Below the pieces are notes generated by a model that had not been told where the DNA came from, did no database searches, and was given only the letters and a program-made list of their open reading frames with translations. Below are positions 32,317 through 42,240 of a stretch of DNA of 64,000 bases, in pieces. The DNA is from Protopterus annectens (Eukaryota > Chordata > Ceratodontiformes > Protopteridae), in the NCBI RefSeq assembly GCF_019279795.1, contig NC_056744.1, forward strand, positions 905,255,017 through 905,319,016, in the 5' to 3' direction. The first letter of the stretch is position 1. Each line of letters starts with the position of its first letter. Made by a program: the position numbers and the translations under genes.

Positions 32317-33240
32317 TTATGAAGGAGATCCAGGCTCATCAGATAAGAGAGGCTTCTGGGACACAGAAATCTTACAAGCCTTAGCACAGGGGGCCTGCCT
32401 CCGACCCTTCCTGCCCTTAGAGGTCTGGCATGGTTGCCTGTGAACAAAAGCAAACCTAGAAGGATAATGAACAGGAGACAGAAAAATGTGTTTTAGGTCT
32501 TGCAAGGCTTTGCCTTTCTCCTGAAGAGAATTAAATAGGTCAGGAACAGCATTCCCAAAAAGGTGTGCATCATCCAAAGGAGCACCCAGCAACTTGGCCT
32601 TAATGTCCTCAAGTGGAGACTGAAAACGAAGCCAAGAATAACGTGTCATAATGGACTCAAAAGCCGCAGCCCTAGAAGTGGTGTCAGCAGCATCATAGCT
32701 ACATTTAAAGTGGCAAGCCACTTGAGAAGCAGAACCTAAAAAAGATAAAGCAGAGGATTTGCCATCAGAATCAGGGAGAGCAGACAAAACCTGACAAGCC
32801 TTAGCAATCAAGGCCAAACCATACTTGGTCATGTGGGTCTGCTAATTAATAGCACTAAAGGCCAAAGTAGAAGCAGTGTAAACTTTCTTGCCAATCCTCT
32901 CTATTGCCCTCCTATCCTCATCAGAAAGCAAATGTTTGGAAGAGTACAATCATTTAGAAGGTTTGTCAGAAGAGACTGACACCAGAGCAGGATCTGCAGG
33001 ACATTTAAATAAAAACAGACAATCCTCAGGAACCTTACAGAGCCTATTGGGTTTCTTTGGAGCACAAGGCTGAGAAGCAGGAGACTTGGAAGCAACAATG
33101 AAAGTATCTAACAAGGCAGCCAACACAGGAGAAATTGACGATGGTTTAGGAATATCAACCTGAAGCAACTCATATCTTTTCTGAATATCATACACTCAAG
33201 AATCCCAATTAAAGAATTCCATCATCCTAGCAATAGTGCC
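32317..33240 (-). pseudogene. DIRS D gag C-terminal half
   Basis: The frame 32317-32832 holds SIMTRYSWLRFQSPLEDIKAK followed by LLGAPLDDAHLFG, the family-wide gag signature, then a basic tail (SKGRKGRRQAPCAKACK) like the RNA-binding-type tail of copy I. The frame 32950-33195 has RYELLQVDIPKPSSISPVLA and PNRLCKVPEDCLFLFKCPAD, corresponding to RYYRVPDTHKFLYKSPAAD. The left end abuts the L2-like LINE. The right side is cut by the gypsy insertion at 33401. At least one frameshift. Confidence 0.65.
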
Positions 33241-33400
33241 CTCAAAGGACAACTCCTCGAAAGGAGACTTAGGGCCAAGACTCCTCCATCAAAACCATAA
33301 GCCAAAGGCGAAGGTATCTGTGAAGAATAGGACAAAAGACCTCTCACCAAACAGTAAATCCTCAAGCTCAGAATTCTGGTTACCCAAGCCATTTAGAAGG

Positions 33401-33925
33401 TGTAGATCAAGGAGTGTGTGTATACCTTTAAGAAGCTATTCAAGGGGTTGCACAAATGTATAAATACCGAGTATGTGGCAAGTCTGACTGTCATTTTGTA
33501 GTAAGCTGTTGAGATGTAAGCATGTATGTACGTAAGATCTGTCTGTTAACTAGTTTGTTCATACTTCATGATGCTGCTATCCATCCTGATATGTTTCTAT
33601 ATACAGTTTGTTCTTCTTTTGTCTTTTCCCGGTTAGGGGTTGCCACAGCAGAACTCCAGTCCGCTAATGACTGGCAGTAGATTTTTACGGTGCCGAGGTG
33701 CTAGCTCGACGTCCAACCTTCAATGAAGGCACGCCCATTCACGCATGTCTTTCGAAAGCCACTCGACCGCAGGGAGGACATGCAGACTCCACACAGAAGG
33801 TGCTCCAGCCAAGAATCGAACAGGAGAACCTCTTGCTGTGAGGTGACAACGCTACCGCTGCACTTAAAGCATCTACATGAAACCCCCACCTGCTTGTCTT
33901 GTGTGTTAGTAAAGGGCGAACAACA
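33401..33925 (+). repeat. Gypsy 5' LTR (interrupted by a SINE)
   Basis: Matches 38734-38990 on both sides of the SINE: GTGTGTGTATACCTTTAAGAA, CAAGTCTGACTG, CATTTTGTAGTAAGCTGT, GTCTGTTAACTAGTTTGTTC and, after the SINE, AAAGCATCTA and CTTGTCTT. It ends CAACA at 33925, just before the primer-binding site. Confidence 0.85.
33604..33864 (-). mobile_element. SINE copy b, full length, in the gypsy 5' LTR
   Basis: On the minus strand the SINE begins near 33864 with a tRNA-like head: GGTAGCGTTGTCACC as box A and GTTCGATTC as box B. The body TGTGGAGTCTGCATGTCCTC follows, then a middle part with GGGCGTGCCTTCATTGAAGG, and the tail GTTCTGCTGTGGCAACCCCT. The 3' LTR lacks it, giving an empty site (CTATATATTAAAGCATC). 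No target duplication is evident. It is the reference copy for SINEs a and c. Confidence 0.8.
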
Positions 33926-33943
33926 TGGTGTCAGAAGTGGGAT
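33926..33943 (+). promoter_or_regulatory. Gypsy primer-binding site
   Basis: TGGTGTCAGAAGTGGGAT immediately follows the 5' LTR. It fits the 3' end of a vertebrate tRNA-Leu including CCA, with one mismatch from the sequence I recall (GAA instead of GGA). Confidence 0.65.
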
Positions 33944-34585
33944 GTCTAAAGGACATGGAATCAGGAAACAGCATATCCAAAGGGCATGAAGTTAAAGGTG
34001 GCTTGGCTGAAACGACCTAAGGCACTTGCTTGGGGCTGGTGGAATATGCAGGAGTGAATCATCCCAAAATGTGCAAACTTCACAAAACAAGTCAAAAACG
34101 AATTTCAGATATTAAAACTTGCTCAGCACTATTTCTTTGCTCATAATATGAAACAGGGCATACCACATGTTCTAAATGATATTTTGCATAAACTGATGTG
34201 TACGATATTGATAGATAAAAATATTCAAAATTACAAGTAAAGTCCAAGTTGGAAACTACTGCATTTTCGCAAAGCACGTATTTTTCATATTAAGCACAGA
34301 TATCAGAATTACCAGAAGTGTATAAAGTGTTTACCTGTTTGTGCAGTGTTACAGTAAAGCCATTTCGCAGTACAGCCATTAAAAGGGTATATTTCACAGA
34401 ATACAGCCATTTCAGAGCATATTTAACAAAAGTACAGTATTTCAGAGAATTTATTGCACATTTGAATGTTATTACAAGCTCACAGAACTGTTTGTTCGTA
34501 CATAATTACACTGGCCCTATTTACAGTGTGTTTATGTGTATACATTGTGGGCATGGCAGACTGATTTCGAAAACCCAGTGCACTT

Positions 34586-35521
34586 GTGTTTGACAGTAAT
34601 ACTGCTGAGAACTGGAGAGTGTTTGAGCAAGAGTACAACATTTCCATACAGGCTGCATTTTCTGATAAAGATTACCATACAAAGGCATTTATTCTACTTA
34701 ACTTAGCTGGGTCAGAAGCCATAGAAAGGGAGCATTCATTTGTGTATGCACCTGTTATCTATACAGGAGAGGGGGGAACCCATCATATTGTTGTACTAGC
34801 AGAGTCATGGACCACCCAGAGTGCTTAAAACATAAATTTACAGAAATGTGTAACCCCCAGACAAATGTTACAATGGAAAGGCACTAATTTTACACAAGGG
34901 ATCAAAAGCCTGGTGAAACATTTACAACATCTATAACTGGTCTGAGAAATAAGGTTAAAACATGCAGATCTGGTGATTTAACAGATCAGTTGATAAAGGA
35001 TAGACTTGTGTGCAGTATAAAAGATGATGCTATGAGAAAGACTTTGTTCTGCGACAGTGATTTAACTTTGAATAAGATCACTGAGATTTGTCAGATATAC
35101 AAGCTTACAGAAAATGACAAGTATGCTTACAAAAGAGAACAGCTTTAGAAGGCACAGTGACGGAGCTCATGTTGACAGTATGCAGCACGTGGTTAAAAGA
35201 AACAGGCCCAAGGGCATGGCAACTGTAACCCCTACAGCAATCACTGGTAAACGCCAGAGCTTTCTAGCAAATTCCAGAATTCACACAGTCTCATTGAAGC
35301 ACAAGAATGAATCAGCAAGTTCAAAGCATGGACCCCAACGTAGTTTCATTGTCAACTGTTGTAACTGTGGTGGAAGCCATGAATCTAAAAGGAAAAAATG
35401 TTTATCTTTTAGTCAGCAGTGCCACAAATGTAATAAATGGCATCACTTCAAAAGATTTGGTGAATCAAAAGGCCTACATTCCTTCATTAAACGGGAACAT
35501 TTTAAGAAACGAGTCGATTAG
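34586..35521 (+). pseudogene. Gypsy gag
   Basis: The frame 34586-34828 begins FDSNTAENWRVFEQEYNISI, the usual start of the gag capsid domain in one group of vertebrate gypsy elements. After stops the region near 34900-35110 still reads capsid-like. The frame 35114-35521 contains a nucleocapsid Cys/His array (CCNCGGSHESKRKKC and CHKCNKWHHF). Stops between segments show decay. Confidence 0.7.
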
Positions 35522-35619
35522 AAAGCCATGACATAGGGTTGCAGGCTACTCTTTATGTGAATGGTATGCCAGTGAAACAGTCAATGCAGTAGATTTGGGG
35601 GCAAGGAATGAAGTATTTT

Positions 35620-35760
35620 GTACTGTTTGGATAAATGGCAACCCATAGAGCTCAAAGTTGATACAGGTTCCAAAATGCAATGTTATGTCAGCAGAAACAT
35701 TTTCTAGAGTGCATTGGCAAGGTGTGCAAAGCTTGTTGCTTATGGAGGTGAAGAAATTCA
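35620..35760 (+). pseudogene. Gypsy aspartic protease fragment
   Basis: In-frame reading near 35641-35690 gives PIELKVDTGSKMQCYV, with the catalytic DTGS motif of retroviral-type proteases. The flanks are frame-broken. It lies between gag and RT, as expected. Confidence 0.6.
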
Positions 35761-35927
35761 GACTTAAGGCTTAGTAGTGCTTTCATGTTACTTTGCTGGA
35801 AGAAGCTACGACTTGTTATTCTGTGTGGTCAAGAGGCATGTCCAGCCATTAAGGCGGAAAAGACAGTTTGAAAATGAGACTTATTTAATAAGGAAGTCCA
35901 CCAGGTTAGCTTTTAAAGACCTCTACT

Positions 35928-36490
35928 CTAATTTTGCCCAGTACATATTTTTCTAACTAGGCTGATCTGTTCAAAGAAACTAGGCAAGCTTCCAGTTGTG
36001 TACTCCATGAAGTTGGACCCAGAGGTCAGTCCAGTTATCAGGACATCACATAAATTTCCAATAGTCATGCAGGACAAAGTCAAATCAGAGTTAGATAAAA
36101 TGGTGCTACAAGGTGTGATTTGTCCAGCTGAAACTCTAACTGAATGGGTATCTTCCATGGTGGTAGCTCACAAGAAAAGCTCATCAGAATATGTACTGAT
36201 TCACGGGATTTGAACAAAGCATTAAAAAAAGACATCATCCAATGCGCACAGTCGAAGTCGCAGCCTTGATGCCAAATGCACTATTTTTTTTTGTCCAAGA
36301 TGGAGTGTTCATTTTAGCAAATTCAGCTCGACAAAAAATCCTCATTGCTCACTGCTCCATTTGGCAGGTACAGATTTGAGAATGCCATTAGAAACTAGCA
36401 ATGGAGCAATTTTTTTTCTTGGTATCCTTGTGCTATTATAGTAGACAACATACTAGTAGGAAGTCGTGACAAAGCAGAGCATGACCGAAA
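35928..36490 (+). pseudogene. Gypsy reverse transcriptase
   Basis: The frame 35998-36213 has GVICPAETLTEWVSSMVVAHK (cited in part: VSSMVVAHK). The next frame has DSRDLNKALKK, the fingers motif. Near 36440-36480 IVDNILVGSRDKAEHDRN stands where the active site is usually YxDDILV, so the second Asp is Asn. A deletion shortens the palm between about 36290 and 36420. Confidence 0.7.
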
Positions 36491-36509
36491 CCTCAGAAAA
36501 GTTCTGGAA

Positions 36510-37247
36510 ATGGTACGTCATGTGAATCTTAGGCTCATTCAACACAAATGCAAATTCAGGCTACAAGAAGTTACTTATGTTGGTCATTTATTTACTAGTA
36601 CAGATGACCAGACCCTTCAAAACAGCCATTCTCGAGATGCCAGCACCAGACAATGTTCAAAGACCTGCAACGTTTTCTTGGCATGGTCAACTACCTAGGC
36701 AAGTTCATTCCAATCTTGAGCCAACTTTCAGCATCGCTCAGAGAGCTGACATGTAAAGATATATCCTGGTCTTGGTTACACCACCAAATAGCATTTGATG
36801 TCCTGAAACTGAGAACTGCTAGTCCACGAAATCTCAGATACTATGATGTTCACAAATCAGTTACACTTTAGTGTGGTACTTCGAAATTCATTCTACAAGA
36901 GGATTAACCTGTTGCCTATGCATTGAAAACTCTTACCCAAACTGAAATGCAGTATGCCCAGATTGAGAAAGAGCTTTTGGCAATTGTGTTTGCATTGCTC
37001 AAAGTTCCATGATTATATTTATGGTAGACCTATCCAGATCATAACAGACCACCAACCTTTAGTCACTATCTTGAAAAAGCCTATGCATTCAGCCCCAGTC
37101 ATACTGCAACGTATGATGCGGATACTGCAAAAGTACAATTTCAATCTCGTCAACAAGAAAGGCAAACTTCTTTATATTGCTGATACATTATCCAGAACGC
37201 CCAGAAGCACCACAGAACAGCAAAAGAATGAAAACCTTGACTTTTGA
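36510..37247 (+). pseudogene. Gypsy RT connection and RNase H
   Basis: The frame 36510-36698 (RLIQHKCKFRLQEVTYVGHL), frame 36653-36871 (DLQRFLGMVNYLGKFIPIL) and frame 36954-37247 (FHDYIYGRPIQIITDHQPLV, ADTLSRTP) give thumb, connection and RNase H in order. The RNase H Glu region MQYAQIEKELLAIVFAL is readable near 36945. Several frameshifts. Confidence 0.75.
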
Positions 37248-37379
37248 AGTCACGGAAGTGAGAAATTTTTCTTACACGTCTTGATAAGCTGGGGGATTAC
37301 ACAGCCACAGATCCAGTTTTACAAAGGCTCAACCACTTTATCAAGGATGGCCATCTAAGCAATCTAGTTTAACCTTAAG

Positions 37380-38420
37380 AAGTGCAACCTAATTTTCCAT
37401 CCAGAGATGAGATTTTGGCTGACAAGTATCATTATGAAAGGTACGAAAGTAATTGTTCAGAGAGCCTTGCAACAAGAGTACATTACCATCTTGCATCTTG
37501 GTCACCCAGGAGTCGATTCTACCAAAAGAAGGACAAATAGTCTAGTATTTTGGCTTTCTATGTCACAAGACATTGGGAGAGCACTTTTATCTTGTTCAGT
37601 GTGTAATAGTACTAAGCCACATCAACAGAAGGAACCACTTCAGCTTAACTAAATTCCGGAACTACCTTGGTCGAGAGTAGCCTCCAATATCTTAGAGTAG
37701 AATGGTCAACATTATTTGGTGTTAGTAAGACTCTTATTCCAAATGGTTCGAAAATGACCTACTTCCTAATCTAGCATCCAGTACTGTCATTACTAAGATG
37801 AAACGTCATTTTGTTGTGCATTGTAGCCCGCACAAAGTTATTTCGGACAATGGCAGACAGTTTACAAGCCAACAGTTCAAAAGATTTGCTGAAGAATGGG
37901 ACTTTACTCATGTCACAAGTAGCCCAGAATAACCACAATCAAATGGTTTGGCAGAAAGTGGAGATCAAAGTGCAGAACAGTTACTTGAGAAGTCAAAACA
38001 AGATAATAGTGATGTTTTCCTGAATCTCATGAATATCAGAGAAACATTTTTAGTGATAAACATTTTGGTTCACCTGCTCAGACTTACATTTTGGTTCACC
38101 TGCTCAGACTTACAGTCGAGATAAACCAGAACCACATTACCAATCAGAAGTCAAATGTTGGTTCCATATGTCAAGAACAGGTTAATGAAAGCCAATCTGT
38201 TGAAGAAGCACTTAACCCAGAAATTCTACTACAATAAAACCAGCAAACCGCTCAATCTATTACGAGAGGGAGAAGTGGTAAGAATGCAGACATCCAAAGG
38301 TTATGATCAGATTGCAGTCATGAAGAATACTGGTCACGAGCAGAGGTCATACATTGTGGAATCGCAAGGAGCAGTTTTTAGGCGGAATCGGAAGCATTTG
38401 AAACTGGTGTCTGAACCTAC
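37380..38420 (+). pseudogene. Gypsy integrase
   Basis: The frame 37407-37652 has the HHCC zinc domain: ITILHLGHPGVDSTKRR and LLSCSVCNSTKPHQQKEPLQ. The core is broken, but HKVISDNGRQFTSQQF is legible near 37830-37880. A 26-base segment is duplicated in tandem near 38058-38114 (TTTTGGTTCACCTGCTCAGA twice). The C-terminal part is frame 38155-38517 (LREGEVVRMQ, YIVESQGAVFRRNRKHLK), typical of the gypsy integrase tail. Confidence 0.75.
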
Positions 38421-38722
38421 ACCACAGCATATAGCCTGTGAGAAAGACCATCTCAGACTGAGTTGTCCAGTGTTCCAATTCCTGAGGAAGTTCCAGAGAA
38501 TATTCCTGTTCCTATGACAAATCCAGAAGTTCCTGATAAGAGTTGTGCACTGCAGACCGTCTCTGTTGCTAAATTTGATCCACTCTTATGTTGAGACATG
38601 GTCGCATCTTTAAACCTGTGACAGACACGAAGCAACTTGAACACGAACACAGTTTTGTTTCTAATGTATATAGCAGCAAATGTCTAACTCTAATACTGTT
38701 TTTTTCAAAGGAAAATCTTTTC

Positions 38723-38733
38723 CAAGAGGGAGA
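38723..38733 (+). promoter_or_regulatory. Gypsy polypurine tract
   Basis: AAGAGGGAGA directly precedes the 3' LTR (TGTAG). Confidence 0.6.
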
Positions 38734-38990
38734 TGTAGATCAGTGTGTGTGTATGCACCTTTAAGAAGCTATCCAAGGGCTTGTACAAAAGTGTAAAAAT
38801 ACTTAGCACGTGCAAGTCTGACTGCCATTTTGTAGTAAGCTGTCAAGATGTAAGCGTGTATTTATGTATGTAAGGTCAGTCTGTTAACTAGTTTGTTCAT
38901 ACTTTAAGATGCTAATATCCATCCTGATGCATTTCTATATATTAAAGCATCTAAACGACCCCCCCACCTTCTTGTCTTATGTATTAAAGA
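38734..38990 (+). repeat. Gypsy 3' LTR
   Basis: Counterpart of 33401-33925 without the SINE. The last bases (GTATTAAAGAAGTG) diverge from the 5' LTR end (GTGTTAGTAAAGGGCGAACA), so the terminal part is altered or lost and the right edge is approximate. Confidence 0.8.
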
Positions 38991-39700
38991 AGTGCTAGTG
39001 ACAGAAGGGGTAGAGATCCAAGTAGAGGCAGGTACTGAAACCCTCTGAGGTGGTTTTAGGGCCATTAAGACAGAGAACAAGCCCTGAGTAAACTCTAGCC
39101 ATTCCTTTGAGAATCCATATGATGGACTGAAACCAAGGCAAGGGTATGAAGCTGAAATCGGCCAAACTATTATGTCCAACTCCAAGAAAGAAAAGACAAC
39201 CAGCTTCGACAATCTTGGAGCTGACAGGCCCGAGGGAGGAAACAAGTGGAATAGAGCTAACGCTTCAGGTTAAGGGCCTGAAACTGAGGGGATGAGTTCT
39301 AATTGCATCTGCACATGTAAACCACACCAACTACTCCATCTCAGCAGGTCCTAAACTCCTAAATGACCAGAATGAAACAACCAAAGTCACTGGAGGCTTG
39401 GAGCTGGGGACTGATGACCATATCTGATCCACAGAAGCTCAGATACGTAGATATGGAAGATGCTGAGGATATCCATAGAGTAGATACAGAAAAGGGCAAA
39501 AGGTCTCAAGTGGTGGAGCACCCTTTGATAGGAAGGGACTCCACACTAATGGCAGGAGACAGAGCCCTCCCCACAACCGGCAGAGAAGGTGACCGCCTAT
39601 GTGGGATCAGAGCCGAAGCAGAGGGTCTTGGGACCTTCAGCTCCAATGGACCAGAAGAAGCAGAAGAGGTAGTCTAATGTTTTCGGTCCCCCTTGGCTGC

Positions 39701-39961
39701 TTAGCCCTTGCAAGTCCAAAAAATCTGATCAAATTTATCCCCCTTGCTGGAGGAAGCCAAAGAGGACTCACCTGCCAGTAGGAGCCCTTTGGGAATCAGC
39801 TTGGCTCTCCTCTCACTCACTGCACTAGTTATGAATGCCTTGCACACAAAACAAGAGGAATCCAGGTGGGCAGTCCCTGAACAATTAACACACAGGTCAC
39901 ATGGCTCCAGGGAGGGGTGTTTGTGCCCACATTCCACACACTTCTCAAATCCTTTATCCAT
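39701..39961 (-). pseudogene. DIRS D gag N-terminus with zinc array
   Basis: Starting at the ATG at 39961, MDKGFEKC leads into a Cys/His array with the spacing CX2C-X12-CX2C-X4-H-X4-CX2C. That is identical in spacing to the family-1 gag although almost no other residues agree. It lies to the right of the gypsy element, whose other side (32950-33240) holds the gag middle, so the gypsy split this gene. The frame ends at 39701; 39000-39700 has weak gag-like sequence. Confidence 0.65.
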
Positions 39962-40040
39962 ATTAAAAACATCACAACAATAAAGAAAAACAGGGTTAAA
40001 CAACTACCAATAAACATCCTCAAACCAAAACTCCTAAACC

Positions 40041-40198
40041 TACAGCTGAGTACAAAGGTGGGAAAAACGTGGTACCATGGAACCCTAACCTCTGACTATA
40101 GACAAAGGATATGCAATTCAGTCAACCATCTTGCTAAAGTCACTTTAGAAATGTCTGCCATGCCAAATCTGTTCAATGAAAAGGACGCAAACAATTGG
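40041..40198 (-). pseudogene. DIRS L tyrosine recombinase, part 1
   Basis: Nucleotide similarity to the YR C-terminal half of other copies. The stretch ending CGCAAACAATTGG lines up with CTACAAACAGTTGC in copy B, and its continuation TAGTTTTCCTGAAATC is found at 50525, across element E. No open frame. It identifies an old minus-strand DIRS (L) as the host of E. Confidence 0.5.
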
Positions 40199-40318
40199 AT
40201 GTTCATCGTGTTACACTGCTGCAGTCATCACACTAGGGTTATCCTGCCGTCAGGCGATCCCGTAGTCGGCCAGAGTTCCAAAGTCTTGGTCCGGCGTCGG
40301 TTGCTGTCACTTCTTCCC

Positions 40319-40346
40319 TGACATCAGTACGCCAGGGGTATAAAAG
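40319..40346 (+). promoter_or_regulatory. TATA with decayed CRE, copy E 5' ITR
   Basis: TGACATCA at 40319-40326 (one change from the CRE octamer) and TATAAAAG at 40339-40346, upstream of gag. Confidence 0.5.
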
Positions 40347-40519
40347 ATGCATCCGACGCCATTTTCTTCAGTCTTTCTTGCCGCGCAGTGCCCGAAGCAG
40401 AAGCAGTTCGAAAGTGCCGGTCGGCAGACTCCTCAGATTTTCGAAGTCGAATTTCAGATCCGAAGTCTTCGATAAAGCTAAGTACCCCGTTGGGGAAACT
40501 TGTTTCTTGCCTCAGACCG

Positions 40520-42240
40520 ATGTCAGAAAAAGTTAATAATTGTACTTCTTGTGGGAAGCAAATACCTCACAAGGACTTCCACTCTTACTGTATTCCATGC
40601 CTAGGCCCTGATCACGACGTCACCAGTTGTCGGTTTTGTGCTAGATTTAACAAACGCACTATAAAAAGGACGTTTTGATTTTGCTTTGCACTACTTTGGC
40701 CGAAGGTTCAATTATACTATGCCGTCTGATCAACCGACGAACGCAATTCCGAAAAAACGCAAAGACAAGGATAAAGACAGGCATCCGAGGTTCAAAACAG
40801 ACGAAACCTCTTCTAGGCCAGTCACCGGTTCTCAGTGAGGCGCTTTCGCAGCCCCTGACACCCGCTACCTCAGAGCCACAGGCCATCTCAGACTCCCACA
40901 TGGCGACAACTAGGCCTCTGGAAACTCAAGGTATTGGGCCCTACGGAAACTAATCCCTCAGATGGGTCCGGAGCCGCTGAGCAGTCATCGGCTTCTGAGG
41001 GTGTTTCCAGACCTTCACAACTTACCATTAAAGCAACAGCTAAGACAAAAGTACCATTAAACACAAAGAAGCAAGTACAGCATTCTCCTGGACAGTCCTC
41101 CATGCCTAAGAAACAGATGCTTAAAATGGCCGAAGACCTCATTACTCTGATCAGGGGTTTCCATCCCCCTCCTGAGAAAAGGCCTAGGCAGGATACAGAC
41201 TATGATTCCTCTGATCAGGTTTCCATTTCCTCAGATTCCTCTTCAGACCAGGGATACTCTCTACCCCCCCCCCCCCCCCAAAAGAGGACTCTGATGCTGA
41301 AGAATCTATCCCTTCAGCCTGTCCTCCTGAGGATTATTCTTTTGGGGAAACTTTACATACCATGAGGGAGCATTTCCATTGGGAAAGTCAGGATTACTCA
41401 GAATCCAAGAAAAGGCTCAGGGATTTCCTTTTATTGCATCAGCACAGGCCCCTGGCTATTCCGCCTGTGCTAGATATTGTGGATGATGTGTTCTCTCAAT
41501 CCAGCTTATCTCCAGATTCTTTGCCCCCTGCACCAGCCAAGCCAGATAGGTATTATAGAGTCCCTGACTCTCACAAGTTTCTTTATAAAAATTCTTCTGC
41601 TGATCCAGAAACTATTTCCCAGGGTCCAAAAGGGGTTAAGGCTTCCATTGCAAAAAATCCAGTACCGTCTGACAGAGATTCCAGAGCTTTGGATAGATGG
41701 GGGAAGAAAGTTTACACTTCTGCAACTTTAGGAGTAAGGGCTTTAAATTGCCAGTTTCACATGCTTACGTACCAACAATATTTAATGGCTCAGTTAAAAC
41801 AGAAAATGCTTGCAAGCTCAGAAGCTCCTGACTGTAAAGAAATGCAGGATTTATTGCATGCAGTTGAACAGGTGGAAAACATACTCTGCAATGTGGTTTT
41901 GATTCTTTAGAGGCCTCTTGTAGAGCCGCAGTTACAGGTTCTGTGATTCAAAGACATGCTTGGATAAAAGAACAGAGTTTACCTGATCATGTTAAGGCAA
42001 AATTATTGGATGCTCCTTTACAGCAGGAGACCTTGTTTGGCGTTAAGGCAGAAGAGGTGTTAAAGAAAATGGAGGATAAAGCTAAATCTAGGCAAACAGT
42101 CAAGGATTTCTTACAGGTACAGCCACCTCGATTTAGCAGAAATTGGCCAACAAAGAATTGGTCCTTTCCAGTGTCAGACAGGCCACAGAGAGGCAGATAC
42201 AGACCCAAGAGGCAGATCTCAACCACAAGGCTCTAATAGA
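40520..42240 (+). pseudogene. DIRS gag, copy E
   Basis: Start ATG at 40520, ten bases after the TTGCCTCAG stretch also seen in copies I and K. Zinc array at residues 8-40 with the family spacing. The frame breaks at 40678. It continues in 40934-41365 (KKQMLKMAEDLITLIRGFHP), 41362-41910 (RYYRVPDSHKFLYKN, RWGKKVYTSATLGVRALN) and 41943-42236 (HAWIKEQSLPDHVKAKLLDA). A run of 16 C at 41264-41279 disrupts the acidic region, and loss of one G near 41875 causes the last frameshift. The C-terminus overlaps the start of the RT frame. Confidence 0.75.
41264..41279. repeat. Poly-C run in gag of copy E
   Basis: Sixteen consecutive C between the DQGYSLPP and KRTLMLKN readings. Other copies have a short CCTCCTTATGA-like sequence here, so this is a recent slippage expansion or an assembly error. 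Confidence 0.8.

Larger units (their letters stand above)
29210..32330 (-). mobile_element. L2-like LINE inserted in DIRS D
   Basis: A second non-LTR element type on the minus strand. The endonuclease C-terminal half is at about 31790-32260 (AAVYIPP, LLGDVNIKWL, SSSLDWILVSHPQ), linker at 31339-31677, RT fingers at 31028-31342 and palm to thumb at about 30450-31030. The active site near 30640-30655 reads QYANDS, so the catalytic Asp is Asn. A long 3' UTR runs to about 29210, ending with AATAAATA on the minus strand. It is 5'-truncated near 32330. A SINE lies in its 3' region at 29988-30167. It sits exactly between the gag and RT of DIRS D. Confidence 0.7.
33401..38990 (+). mobile_element. Ty3/gypsy LTR retrotransposon, degenerate
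   Basis: Plus-strand element bounded by two LTRs of about 260 bp that both begin TGTAGATCA (33401 and 38734). The 5' LTR is lengthened to 525 bp by a SINE. Order gag, protease, RT, RNase H, integrase identifies Ty3/gypsy. Every domain is frameshifted. No envelope gene is seen between integrase and the 3' LTR. It is inserted in gag of DIRS D. A convincing target duplication is not visible; AGAAGG on the left and AGAAGT on the right are the nearest match. Confidence 0.85.
26263..40040 (-). mobile_element. DIRS element D (family 3), with three nested insertions
   Basis: A diverged DIRS in minus orientation: left terminus near 26263 (AAGTATAACTGTGTAAAATC), ICR 26585-26690, YR about 26700-27440, RT/RH 27448-29208, gag C-terminal half 32317-33240 and gag N-terminus about 39700-39961. 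It is interrupted between RT and gag by an L2-like LINE (29210-32330) and inside gag by a Ty3/gypsy element (33401-38990). Without insertions it would be about 5 kb, the usual size for the other copies. Its 5' ITR is not recognisable, and the right border near 40040 is a guess. Confidence 0.65.

Noticed and set aside
38058..38114. Regulatory tandem duplication in the gypsy integrase
   Set aside because: A single short tandem duplication inside decayed coding sequence, best read as a replication-slip mutation.
34000..38500. Endogenous retrovirus with envelope
   Set aside because: Between integrase and 3' LTR there are only about 230 bases and no signal peptide or membrane segment, so this is a plain Ty3/gypsy element.
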